Assembly: GCA_027943245.1 (NCBI GenBank)
Contig: JANDJZ010000861.1
Coordinates: 1-21,277, forward strand
DNA length: 21,277 nt
From: Acanthamoeba sp. SK_2022b
Lineage: Eukaryota > Discosea > Longamoebia > Acanthamoebidae
Reading direction: 5' to 3'
The notes under the pieces are model-generated. The model had not been told where the DNA came from and did no database searches. It saw only the letters and a list, made by a program, of their open reading frames with translations. This document shows positions 1-7,964 of the stretch, piece by piece. How positions within the stretch are numbered: position 1 is the first letter of the stretch; each line of letters opens with the position of its first letter. The position numbers were made by a program, and so were the translations under genes.

Positions 1-1
1 C

Positions 2-343
2 ACCAAGCACTGGAAGCCGTGGCCTCACCATGATGACGATGACGACGACTACGAGGAGGAGGAGAACAAGTGCTACTGGAAGTGCTTCAAGGTGTGCCAC
101 AAGAAGAAGCCCCACCACTCCACCACCACCACCCACAAGCCCACCACCACCACGACCATGAAGCACTGCCCCACGACGACCGACAAGTGCTCCACCACGA
201 CCAAGGACTGCCACACCACCTCCACCACAACCCAGCAACACTGTCCCAAGACGACAACCGAGATGTGCCGCACCACGACTGAGCATTGCACCACGCGCAA
301 GCCGTGCAAGGGCGACAACGACTACAACAAGCATCACTACTAA
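2..343 (+). CDS. 3' end of a Thr/His/Cys-rich protein (partial)
   Basis: The frame is open from base 2 to a TAA at 341-343, so this is the tail of a gene that starts before the window. The visible 113 residues begin with an acidic run (six Asp, then four Glu). A Cys/Lys/Trp patch follows (CYWKCFKVCHKKK). The rest is a Thr-rich tract with regularly spaced cysteines in units such as HCPTTTDKC, KDCHTTSTTT and EMCRTTTEHC, ending in NKHHY. Regular Cys in a Thr-rich setting is typical of secreted or surface proteins whose threonines are glycosylated, but no signal peptide or known domain is visible. The Cys/His content could also bind metal. A His-rich reading in the next frame is broken by stops. 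An AATAAA lies 66 nt after the stop. Function unknown. Confidence 0.6.
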   Translation, partial: TKHWKPWPHHDDDDDDYEEEENKCYWKCFKVCHKKKPHHSTTTTHKPTTTTTMKHCPTTTDKCSTTTKDCHTTSTTTQQHCPKTTTEMCRTTTEHCTTRKPCKGDNDYNKHHY

Positions 344-408
344 GGCCACTGCGGCAAGTTTTGATAGGTCAGTCAGCCATAGCTGTCCTTGCCTGGTTGA
401 GGCGAATC

Positions 409-414
409 AATAAA
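409..414 (+). terminator. Poly(A) signal AATAAA of the Thr/Cys-rich gene
   Basis: AATAAA stands 66 nt after the TAA at 343, on the coding strand, in the 173-nt gap between two convergent genes. Confidence 0.6.
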
Positions 415-444
415 ACCACCCCATACTACCGCTCTGATGCGCGC

Positions 445-462
445 TTTCCTTTTAAAAGGAAA
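445..462. other. Perfect 18-bp palindrome between convergent genes
   Basis: TTTCCTTTTAAAAGGAAA is its own reverse complement. It sits in the tail-to-tail gap between the stop at 343 (+) and the stop at 519 (-), 31 nt after the AATAAA of the plus-strand gene. It could be a 3'-end element used from both strands or a protein-binding site; nothing in the sequence decides. Confidence 0.5.
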
Positions 463-516
463 TATTTTTCTGCTGACAGCCAGAAAAGGTTCGGTGTCGA
501 CAACAAAACTCTCCGT

Positions 517-2069
517 TCACTCGAGGGAGGCTGAGGGCGAGGACGACGGCATGGAACGCCGTCGATCGACGGCAGCGGCGACCATGGCCGGCGAGATGGC
601 GAACGTGCGCTGGCTGGTGGGCGGCGACGACATCAGAGACGAGTCGCGCGTCACCGCGCCCGTGGCCGGCGCCGAGCTCCCGCTTGACGACGATGACGAT
701 GATGGTGACGAGGGGGAGGAGACTCCAGAGAAGGAGAGCGAGGGCGACGACGACGCGGCCGAGGCAGTCGACGACTGGCGTCGGTTGGACTTGCCCTGTC
801 CGGTCTTGTTGTAGACCTGCGCGAAGAAGGACGACGGCGCGGTCAGCCCGCGTCGCTCGGGCTTGGGCGCCCACCACGGCCGCAGGGCCGTCCTCGCCGC
901 TCCGTAGATCGCCCAGCCGATCTCCTTCACCAGATCTGTCGTCGCCACGCCGCGTCAGCAGAGCGAACACGAAAGCGAAAGCGAACGCGAACGCGAAAGC
1001 GAAAGCGGGGGGGGGCACCTTGCTGGGCCTCGGGGTCGTCGACGTCGGGGGAGGGCTTGAGGAGGAGGACCCACGTGTCGGGCTCCTCGGGCAAGAACTT
1101 GCGGAAGAGCGAAGGCGACGAGGAGGAAGAGGAGGAGGAGGCCGACGCAGCAGAGCTCGAGGACGACTTGCCGCCGCCGCGCTTGCTGCCGAGGAGCTGG
1201 TCGACGAGCGGGTGCTGGAAGGGCGGCAGATCAAGCTGCAGCAGGGGCTCCACGCATCGCTCCAGAACCGAAATCTGTGCACCAAGAAAAAAGGAATTAA
1301 ATAATGAATGATTAAAAAATAAAAAAAAGAAAAGAAATAGTCTTAAATGTAAAGTGTGGTACCATTTTGCGGGGGCGAAGCTCGGGGAACTCGACGGCGG
1401 GGATGGGCTTGTCGCCGAGGGCCCTGACCACCGCCTCGACCAAGTCGCCCGCCGACAGGCACACGTCCGCCAGCTCCACGGCCGACGTCGAAGGCGGCGA
1501 CGAGGAGGCGGAGGAGAGCTGCGCAGAGGAGGCGGGGAAGCGAAAGTCGGGGAGGGCGAGGCCGCGCAGGTGCTCGCCGATGCGTTGGAGCACGTGGCTG
1601 ACGGGCAACGGCTCGGCCGTGGGCAGGTGGAACATGCGCCGGTTGTTCGCCGCCGGGCCCCACGCCGTCGCGGCCCGCGATCGCTTGGCGTCCGAATGCT
1701 GGGGTTGGTGGGCGACCTGGCTGTTCTCGCGGCTGGGCTTGTGCTTGCTCATGGCGCGCATGATCTCGACCTGCTCTATGCGCTCGAGTCGCTGGATCTG
1801 CTTGAGCAGCTGCGAGACGAAGAAGAGTATATGTACAGACGATGATGAAGAGGAGGGGGAGGTGGAAGAGGAGGAGACGGAGGACGCGGTGGGCGGCGCG
1901 AGGGTGAAGTTGTGGAACGAGGCCGAGTCGCTCTCGTCAGAGTGGCCGTCGACGGCCCGCTTGAGCAGCAGCGCCTTGAGCTGGGCGATGAGCGACTTGA
2001 GCACAAAGTGGAGCGTCGTCGCCGGGCCGTTGTCCAGCTTCACCTGCCCCTGCAAGTGCGGCTCGCCTT

Positions 2070-2100
<31 letters not shown>

Positions 2101-2940
2101 TAGCACAGCACACAACACATGAGAGAGAGAGAGAGAGAGAGAGAGGAGATCGTGCCTGCAGCGTGAACGAGTCCCTCGAAGAGGGCGTGCTGGTGGTCCT
2201 CGAGGATGGCGGCCACGAGGCCGAGGACGTCGCTGAGGCCCACGGCGGGCCCGGGGAGGAGGTGGGCCACGTCGATCCGGTAGTTGTCGTGGTACTTGAG
2301 GATGGTCTCGCCCAGCAGCTTGAGCAGCTGCCGGCACGTGAAGCCCTTCACGCCCGTGTCGATCTCGCGCGCGAGCAGGTCCCCCGACGTGTCCCCATTG
2401 CCGTCGTTTGAATTGATGTCGACAGCAACCGGCGTGGCGGCGGCGGCGGAGCCGGGCTTGAGCTGCTCGTCGACCATCAGCTCGACGAGGCCGAGCACCT
2501 TTTGGTTGAGCGCCGCGGCGGACTCGGCCTTGGTCACCACGTTGCCGAGCGAGCGAGCGCCGGGCTTGCCGGCGCCCTTGTCCTTCTTCACGCGCTCGTG
2601 CGTCTCATAGCGCAGGCAGTACTCGTTGTGCCCGCCCGCGGCGTTCATGTACTTGCCTGTTGGCCGAACGGACGAGGACCGGTAAGTCGCCCATGAGTCG
2701 CGCGCGTGTCGTGTCGTGTCGTGTCGTGTCGTGTCGTGTCGTGTCGTGTCGTGTCGTGTCGTGACGTGACGTGACGTGACGTGCGTACCGTAGGTGATGT
2801 GCTTGAACTGTTCGTGAACGTGTCGGTGGACACGACTGTCGTCGATCTTGTTCTTGGCAAAGTCGTAGGCGAAGGTGTACACGGCGCAGTCGGTCAAGAC
2901 CACAATTCGCTCCTGCGCCTGCCCGCGAAAATTGACCTGT

Positions 2941-2997
<57 letters not shown>

Positions 2998-3484
2998 ACG
3001 TTGTGCAACGCAGCACGTATGATCAGATCGGGACGATGATCGACCGCAAGTCGGGGAGGAGGGGCGGGGGGCACCTTGATGCAGTGCCAGCCGTGGATGT
3101 ACTCCTCGCCCTTGGTCAAAAACGGCTGCAGGCAGGCGTTGATGGCGTTCGTGAGCGCCTCGTCCTGCAAACGCCCAACACACGTGAGCGGGCGACGGCG
3201 CTTTGCCACAACGCCACCGCCGACGTGGCGCGCAGCGAGATTGGATGGTACCGGTTGCTGGAAGCAGGGCTGCGACAGGATACACTTGAGGTAGTCGACG
3301 TGGCCGTTGAGCACGTTGGTCGACTGGAGGGCGCGCTTCAGGTACTTGAACTTCTTCTTGCCCCGATGGGGACACGTCGCCAGGTGGTGGGTCTGCTTCA
3401 GCACCTGTTGCCACCCGCTGTGAGCCCACCGACATGCGAGGACGCCACGTACGACCAACGGCGCACGCAACGCAGCATACACAC

Positions 3485-3553
<69 letters not shown>

Positions 3554-4843
3554 CAGCGATTTGGTTGTGTTGGAAACCGGCCTGCCAGCCACTGAGCTCC
3601 CAGACGCCGTCGATGTAGAGTGTGCCGGCCTCGACGAAGCACCGCTTGCGCGTGGCGTCCTGGCCGGGGACGTGTCGCACCACCACCCGCCGCACCACCG
3701 CGCCGGCCCAGCTTGTCGGCCCGCGCCGGGCGAGCGCCCCAAAGGCGAGCGCCACCTGAGTGAGCGAGTAGTAGCCGCCCCAGGCCGCAAGGTTATGCAG
3801 CGCTCGCTCGTCTTCGTCTTGGTCGATGGTCTCCCAGTCGATGGACACCTCAATGGCGCCCGCCTTGGCGCCGTAGCCGTCGCTGTCCTCCAGGAGCTCT
3901 CGGCCGTCGTCACCGCCGCCATAAGCGCGGTGGCCGCTGCTGCCAGGCAGGACGAGGGCAAGCTCGGCGTTACAGCGTGGAAGGATGACGTGGTCGAGCA
4001 GGGCCTTGTAGTGGAGCGTGTGGAGCCTGAGCCGTCGGGCGAGCGTCGATAAGAGTCGCTTGCGCGAGAAGCCGCCGAGGGCGCCCTGGCCAAAGTTGCC
4101 CCGGAGGGTCAGCACCCACACTTCCTCGTCCTCGTCATCTTCCTCTTCTTCGTGCCCATTCTCGTCTACAGATTTCTTCTTACGCAAGTAGGGCTTGAGA
4201 ATGACCTTGTCCTTTCCCTTGAGCGGCTTGTCCTCATTCTGAACGATAATGCGCATTAACTTGGAGGCAAGGATGGCTTGGCCCCCGGGATAGAGCGGCA
4301 AAGGTGAACATGTGCTCGTGGAGCACGATGTAGCGGAGGTGCAGATTTCATCGATGACGCTTGCGATTCTATGAAGCACAAAGTAGCTGCCCCATAGATG
4401 AAGAGTGGAGAGGGCCGAATCGGGACGCTTGGCCTTGGTGAACGATTCCCAGCAGATGTCTATCGGAATGCGTGCCGGGCGGTCACACGAGCGCTGAATG
4501 AGAGCTTCGAAATGGGGCACAAGTGTGGTCTTCACCTCCTCCTTTTTGCTCAGCACCTCGTTCGACAGGCTCGTGCGCAAGGTCTTCCTATCAGAGTCCA
4601 TCACCTCTGCTCCCGCATTCGTTCTATCAGCAATAAATATTCGAATATTTAAATACAGGAATAACGAAGACAACCATAAAGCCAGCACACCGACACAAGG
4701 ACGAACCCAGAGAAGACCAACTTGCAATATACGGGTAGAGAGTACGGAGAGATAATGTTGTTGTTGGTGAGTAAGTAGGCCCCGAAAAGTATGGAGTTCT
4801 TCTTGCGGCGAGAGAAAGCCACAAGGAGGAGTCGGGACCACAT
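517..4843 (-). CDS. Large protein with an hSac2/TPRG1-like PH-type module
   Basis: Exons in transcript order: possible first exon 4707-4843, then 3552-4623, 3252-3404, 3075-3164, 2789-2936, 2156-2656, 1363-2066, 1019-1274 and 517-935 (stop TGA at 517-519). Phases agree at every junction. From the ATG at 4601 the product is about 1,106 residues; from the ATG at 4843, spliced through an 83-nt intron, about 1,159. Residues near 415-510 (EEYIHGWHCIK, ERIVVLTDCAVYTFAYDF, HITYG) follow the hSac2-domain pattern of TPRG1 and INPP5F, a PH-like fold linked to phosphoinositide and endosomal proteins; this comes from family knowledge and was not searched. An acidic linker (EEEEDDEDEE) precedes the module. 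The C-terminus is Ser-rich and probably disordered. The junction 2156/2066 seems to use a GC donor. The reading near 4285-4342 is doubtful (see findings). Cellular role unknown. Confidence 0.6.
971..1006. repeat. Hexanucleotide array GAAAGC/GAACGC in an intron
   Basis: Six 6-bp units in the order GAAAGC x2, GAACGC x2, GAAAGC x2, a block-symmetric arrangement. It lies inside intron 936-1018 of the hSac2-like gene. Confidence 0.8.
2070..2146. repeat. (CA)n and (GA)n microsatellites in one intron
   Basis: (CA)n fills about 2070-2097 and (GA)n about 2121-2146. Both are in intron 2067-2155 of the minus-strand gene, so they read as GT and TC on the sense strand. The CA tract ends 3 nt from the 3' splice site. 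Confidence 0.9.
2706..2780. repeat. Pentanucleotide array (GTGTC)11(GTGAC)4
   Basis: Eleven perfect GTGTC units (2706-2760) switch without a break to four perfect GTGAC units (2761-2780). The array fills most of intron 2657-2788 of the hSac2-like gene and ends close to its 5' splice site at 2788. Confidence 0.95.
2943..2995. repeat. (TG)n microsatellite, antisense orientation
   Basis: About 26 TG units in intron 2937-3074 of the minus-strand gene. On the sense strand this reads CA and ends a few bases before the acceptor, unlike the other intronic repeats here, which read GT on the sense strand. Confidence 0.95.
3487..3551. repeat. (CA)n microsatellite forming a 5' splice site
   Basis: About 30 CA units. 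On the sense (minus) strand the run is (GT)n and begins exactly at the donor after ATC GCT GAG at 3552, so the repeat itself supplies the GTGTGT splice donor. Confidence 0.9.
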
Positions 4844-5101
4844 GGCCACTACGTCATTGGCCACTAGAGGCCCGATGCCGTCGGTGTTCCAAAACGACAA
4901 CTACACTGCACACAACCCACTCCCCTGTCCTGGGCAAGCAACAAACTACATCCAACATCCAACAAGCCGGACGGCAAGGCCCACCGCGGTATTGGGACTG
5001 TTCTCAACTGCCGATTGCAAATTATGCAGCGCTTTTTGGGACGAGGCGGCTTCAGATTGTACAAGAAATGAGGAAATTTAAAGCATGTTATTTGATGAAT
5101 T
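4844..5101 (-). promoter_or_regulatory. Presumed promoter/5' flank of the hSac2-like gene
   Basis: About 250 nt between the poly(A) signal of H3 and the first possible ATG of the next minus-strand gene. On the minus strand a CCAAT followed at once by TGACGT (GCCAATGACGTAG) lies 6-18 nt upstream of the ATG at 4843. No convincing TATA box was found. Short ORFs here have no recognisable product. Confidence 0.35.
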
Positions 5102-5107
5102 TTTATT
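5102..5107 (-). terminator. Poly(A) signal AATAAA of histone H3
   Basis: AATAAA on the minus strand (tttatt on plus), about 137 nt after the H3 stop. It suggests this H3 mRNA is polyadenylated, as in replacement-type histone genes, rather than ended by the animal stem-loop. Confidence 0.55.
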
Positions 5108-5225
5108 TTTCTTTTGCTTTGACAAAATTTTATCTGTACACGGTGCATAGCTCGCGTTGTTTCCCTTTCATTTCCTGCATTTCTCTGCTGACCCCGGCCG
5201 CACAGATGAAGTCGTAGATCAGAGA

Positions 5226-5239
5226 GCATTGTGCAATGC
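5226..5239 (-). other. Small hairpin just after the H3 stop codon
   Basis: GCATTG-CA-CAATGC (minus strand) starts five bases after the TAA. It can form a 5-bp stem with a GCAC tetraloop. It does not match the metazoan histone stem-loop in stem or loop sequence, and it is closer to the stop than usual. Confidence 0.4.
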
Positions 5240-5243
5240 ACGT

Positions 5244-5759
5244 TTAGGCCCTCTCACCACGGATCCTCCTGGCGAGCTGGATATCCTTGGGCATGATTGT
5301 GACCCTCTTGGCGTGAATGGCGCAAAGGTTGGTGTCCTCGAAGAGACCAACGAGGTAGGCCTCAGCAGCCTCCTGAAGGGCAGCGACGGCGGCGCTCTGG
5401 AACCTGAGATCTAGAGGGAGGAAGAACAAAGAGGCCGTGAGTCGTAAATTTTGTGTGAAGTTTAACTGGGCAATAATTTGAAATGGGGAGAAATGGGGCA
5501 GGGGAGGGGGGGGGGGCGCACCAGTCTTGTAATCCTGGGCAATCTCACGGACGAGGCGCTGGAAGGGGAGCTTCCTGAGGAGGAGCTCCGTAGACTTCTG
5601 GTACTTCCTGATCTCACGGAGGGCAACGGTACCGGGCCTGAACCTGTGGGGCTTCTTGACGCCTCCGGCAAGGGCGCTCTTCTTGGCGGACTTGGAGGCC
5701 ATCTTACGGGGGGCCTTGCCACCGGTCGACTTACGGGCGGTCTGCTTGGTACGGGCCAT
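5244..5759 (-). CDS. H3: Histone H3 with a variant N-terminal tail
   Basis: Two exons, 5522-5759 and 5244-5410, flank a 111-nt GT-AG intron. The join restores KTDLRFQS. The product is 134 residues including Met, two fewer than usual. The start [19 protein letters not shown] and the end ARRIRGERA are canonical, and the histone fold is intact. The stretch after Lys18 is rewritten: [14 protein letters not shown] replaces QLATKAARKSAPATGG, so one residue is missing near Lys23 and one near Thr32. Lys4, Lys9, Lys14 and Lys18 and their contexts are kept, while the Lys27 region reads AKKSAL instead of ARKSAP. Core changes are mild (HRFRPG, QDYKTD, SAAVAAL). SAAV at the start of the alpha-2 helix resembles H3.3. 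The intron and poly(A) signal also fit a replacement-type gene. Confidence 0.96.
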   Translation of the reverse strand: MARTKQTARKSTGGKAPRKMASKSAKKSALAGGVKKPHRFRPGTVALREIRKYQKSTELLLRKLPFQRLVREIAQDYKTGAPPPPPLPHFSPFQIIAQLNFTQNLRLTASLFFLPLDLRFQSAAVAALQEAAEAYLVGLFEDTNLCAIHAKRVTIMPKDIQLARRIRGERA

Positions 5760-5860
5760 CTTCTTCTTCTAGTTGTGAGTTGAGCGAGACGAAGCCGGTA
5801 GAGCTGTTGTGTGGTGGGAGGTGTTTCCGAAAGATGAAGAAATCGAAAAAGGGGGGCTTG

Positions 5861-5868
5861 CTTTTATG
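5861..5868 (-). promoter_or_regulatory. TATA-like box of histone H3
   Basis: CATAAAAG on the minus strand, 102 nt upstream of the H3 ATG. This would place transcription start near 5830 with a 5' UTR of about 70 nt. Confidence 0.6.
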
Positions 5869-5899
5869 GCGCCGGGGCTCGGCGAATGTAACCGTCACG

Positions 5900-6010
5900 A
5901 TTGGGGCGACAGGGCCGTTGGCCAAACGGCTCTGTGTTTCTGTGTTTTCGTAACGTCTTGGCTTCCCGCCCAAACTCGACTCTCTCCGTTGTCCGTTGGC
6001 GCCAACGGAC
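5900..6010 (-). promoter_or_regulatory. H3 upstream control region: CCAAT, Myb-like, E2F-like sites
   Basis: Upstream of the TATA-like box, in order: CCAAT (5900-5904, minus strand); an imperfect inverted repeat GCCGTT/AACGGC (5914-5930) with Myb-type CCGTTG/AACGG cores; GGCGGGAA (5963-5970, minus), a textbook E2F site; and the perfect 20-bp palindrome GTCCGTTGGCGCCAACGGAC (5991-6010), whose centre TTGGCGCCAA is a symmetric E2F-type site flanked by two CAACGG Myb-type cores. Such a set fits S-phase control of a histone gene. Factor names are inferred from animal and plant consensus sites. The palindrome begins 39 nt after the stop of the gene upstream, so the promoter lies in that gene's 3' flank. 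Confidence 0.55.
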
Positions 6011-6048
6011 GCCTAGCCGCTGGCGTGGGTGAGTTGTGTTGGCCGCCG

Positions 6049-7020
6049 CTACAGCTGAAGGGTACGGTGGCGCTGGGTGTGGGTCCCCGCACGCCTCTTC
6101 GCTGCGTGGCATTGGCCGCACAGGTCAAAGTCAGCGCATTCCTGAGTTGAGGAAGAGAGCAACCAGTGAGCTCAACGCCGCACCCACGACAGACGCAGAG
6201 AAAGAGGCCTTGAGAAGGGAGGTGGCCAGTACCAAGCAGCGGTAGTGAGCGGTCCTTATCGGGTTGCCACATCCATCGCACGTGTATCGAGCTCGTTCTT
6301 GTCTGCGCGTAGCGACACTGTTAGAAAGTGGCAAACGGACTCGTCTTACAGAGACCACTGGGCCGACGTGCGTACACCGCGAGCGTTGGGTGACTTCGTT
6401 TGTGTTGTGCCACTTCGGCGTCCTTACAGCCCGAGCACAAGTCGAACCCTTCGCACACCTGCCGTTGTTATTTTGTGGCCACCGTGGTGAGCACGCACGC
6501 ACACACAAATTGGCAAAACCACTCCAGGCGAGATTGGTCTTGCACCGTGCAGCGGTAACGCGTGTCACTGAGGGAGATCAATTGCGCGCAGGCGTCGCAC
6601 GTATGCCGCTGGCCGCCTTGTTCCACGCTACGTACACGAAGTCGAAAATACAAGAAAAAAATTAAAGAAAACAAAAAGAAAAGTAGGCGAGGGCAAGAAG
6701 CGAACCTTTCCAGCTTGATGTAGCCCTGGCGCTGCCCCTCTCGCCCATTGAGCTTCTGGAGCAACGTGGAGTAGCTCTCGAAGACGTCAATCGGCATCTC
6801 TGTACGCAGTATGCGCAAGAAGTCAACGCCCACCTGATCACGCACGGACAGGCCCGCACGATGGTGGAGCTTGCCACGTACGAATGAACCGTGCGACGAT
6901 GTCCTCCTTCTGGTGGTTTTCCCTGCCCTCGAACTTGACTCCGTTCAGGAAGCGGATGACATAGTCGTAGCAGTTGTTCTGCAGCTGCCTGTAGGGACGA
7001 TAGGTCTTGAACCTGGGGTT

Positions 7021-7093
<73 letters not shown>

Positions 7094-7767
7094 CGCCACT
7101 TAGTGCACGGCAAGACCACCAGCCGCAGGGGAGAAAGGGAAAACGCACGTCAGCTCCGCTTTGTGGTGTCGGTCGAGCTCGGCATCCCACTGGGCGTCGC
7201 CGATGTGGGTGGCGGCAATCGGGATGCTGATGCTCTCCTGCCAACCGTCATCGACGTGGCATCCCGACTCGTCAAAGTTGTACACTCGGCCCGCCGAGTC
7301 CGTGAGGCCGCAGTGCAGGAGCATCCGGTTGTGGTAGCGGCCGAAGCTGCCCACCGTGGGCTTGATGGCAAGGCTTCGGCCCTTGCTCGGTCCCACGTTC
7401 GCGTCGTGCCTTGTTCGCTTTGGTGGCGGGCTCTCCGCGGCCTTGGTGGTGGCGTTGTCGATTGCTTGGGCGTCCGGCGATGGTGTTGCACTGACATCGC
7501 TGCCAGGCACCACAACGGCTCTACCGCACAAAGGACACAGCTCGAGAGCAGTAAGGCTGAAGACCGCCGTCCGGCAGCACTGCACTTCGTACAGCGGTGG
7601 CCACTCTGCTATCTTCGCGGCCTGCCAGGTATGCAGTAAATAGATAAATAAATGAATGTCCAGTGTGGGTCTTGCAGGTGAGGGTCACGCGTGCAGCGAA
7701 CCTGCTGTTGTCGTTCTTTTTCCTCCTGCAAGGAGAGAGCGATGGCCTTCTCCAGGTCCGAATCCAT
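6049..7767 (-). CDS. UIM + MKRN2OS-like domain + two ZZ zinc fingers
   Basis: Seven exons: 7702-7767, 7149-7621, 6706-7012, 6546-6627, 6376-6458, 6233-6317 and 6049-6141 (stop TAG); about 395 residues. Residues 3-18 (DLEKAIALSLQEE) are a textbook ubiquitin-interacting motif. CPLCGR follows, then a region with GRVYNFDESG, WQESISIPI, WDAEL and NNCYDYVIRFLN matching the MKRN2OS (DUF4796) pattern as I know it. Two ZZ fingers end the protein: CDAC-RYRC-VC-FDLCSGC with a closing H-x3-H, and CDGC-HYRC-EC-FDLCGQC likewise. Each finger is split by an intron just after the RYRC or HYRC motif, suggesting exon duplication. ZZ fingers often bind N-terminal residues or histone tails, so a ubiquitin-linked adaptor is plausible (inference). 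Exon 6706-7012 contains a one-base frame mismatch near 6870-6885. The promoter is shared with the divergent GNAT gene. Confidence 0.75.
7023..7091. repeat. (CA)n microsatellite in intron
   Basis: About 34 CA units in intron 7013-7148 of the ZZ-finger gene; on the sense strand this is (GT)n ending about 10 nt before the 3' splice site. Confidence 0.95.
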
Positions 7768-7964
7768 TGTTGTTGATTGGATAGTGAAGCTCGCGATTTG
7801 TGTGGGAAAGTTGACAATCCAAAGGCCAGCACAGCTTCGCCTTGCATCTGCCCTCCGGCGAGCCAGCAACAACCGTCGTGAAAGGCGAGAAGGCTAAAAA
7901 ATGCAGTGAAAACAAAGAAAAAGAAACCATTATTAATTAGATTATATTTATCAAAGGCAAGAGG
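7768..7964. promoter_or_regulatory. 197-nt bidirectional promoter region
   Basis: Separates the ATG of the UIM/ZZ gene (minus, 7767) from the ATG of the acetyltransferase (plus, 7965). A CCAAT (minus strand, 7776-7780) lies next to the minus-strand start. An AT-rich stretch with TATATTTA about 20 nt before 7965 could serve the plus-strand gene, though it is very close to the ATG. No other clear site. Confidence 0.4.

Noticed and set aside
452..2122. Several long overlapping ORFs on both strands
   Set aside because: Shadows of the three last exons of the hSac2-like gene; compositionally Arg/Ser-rich and inconsistent with splice sites.
2706..2780. CRISPR-like or telomere-like array
   Set aside because: Contiguous 5-bp units with no spacers; an intronic minisatellite in a eukaryotic gene.
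2781..4052. 423-codon plus-strand ORF with long Val-Cys and His-Thr runs
   Set aside because: It reads through microsatellite introns and is antisense to the well-phased hSac2-like gene. The runs are translated dinucleotide repeats.
4864..5241. 125-codon minus-strand ORF downstream of H3
   Set aside because: It covers the H3 3' UTR and the intergenic stretch, with no domain and no splice or start context.
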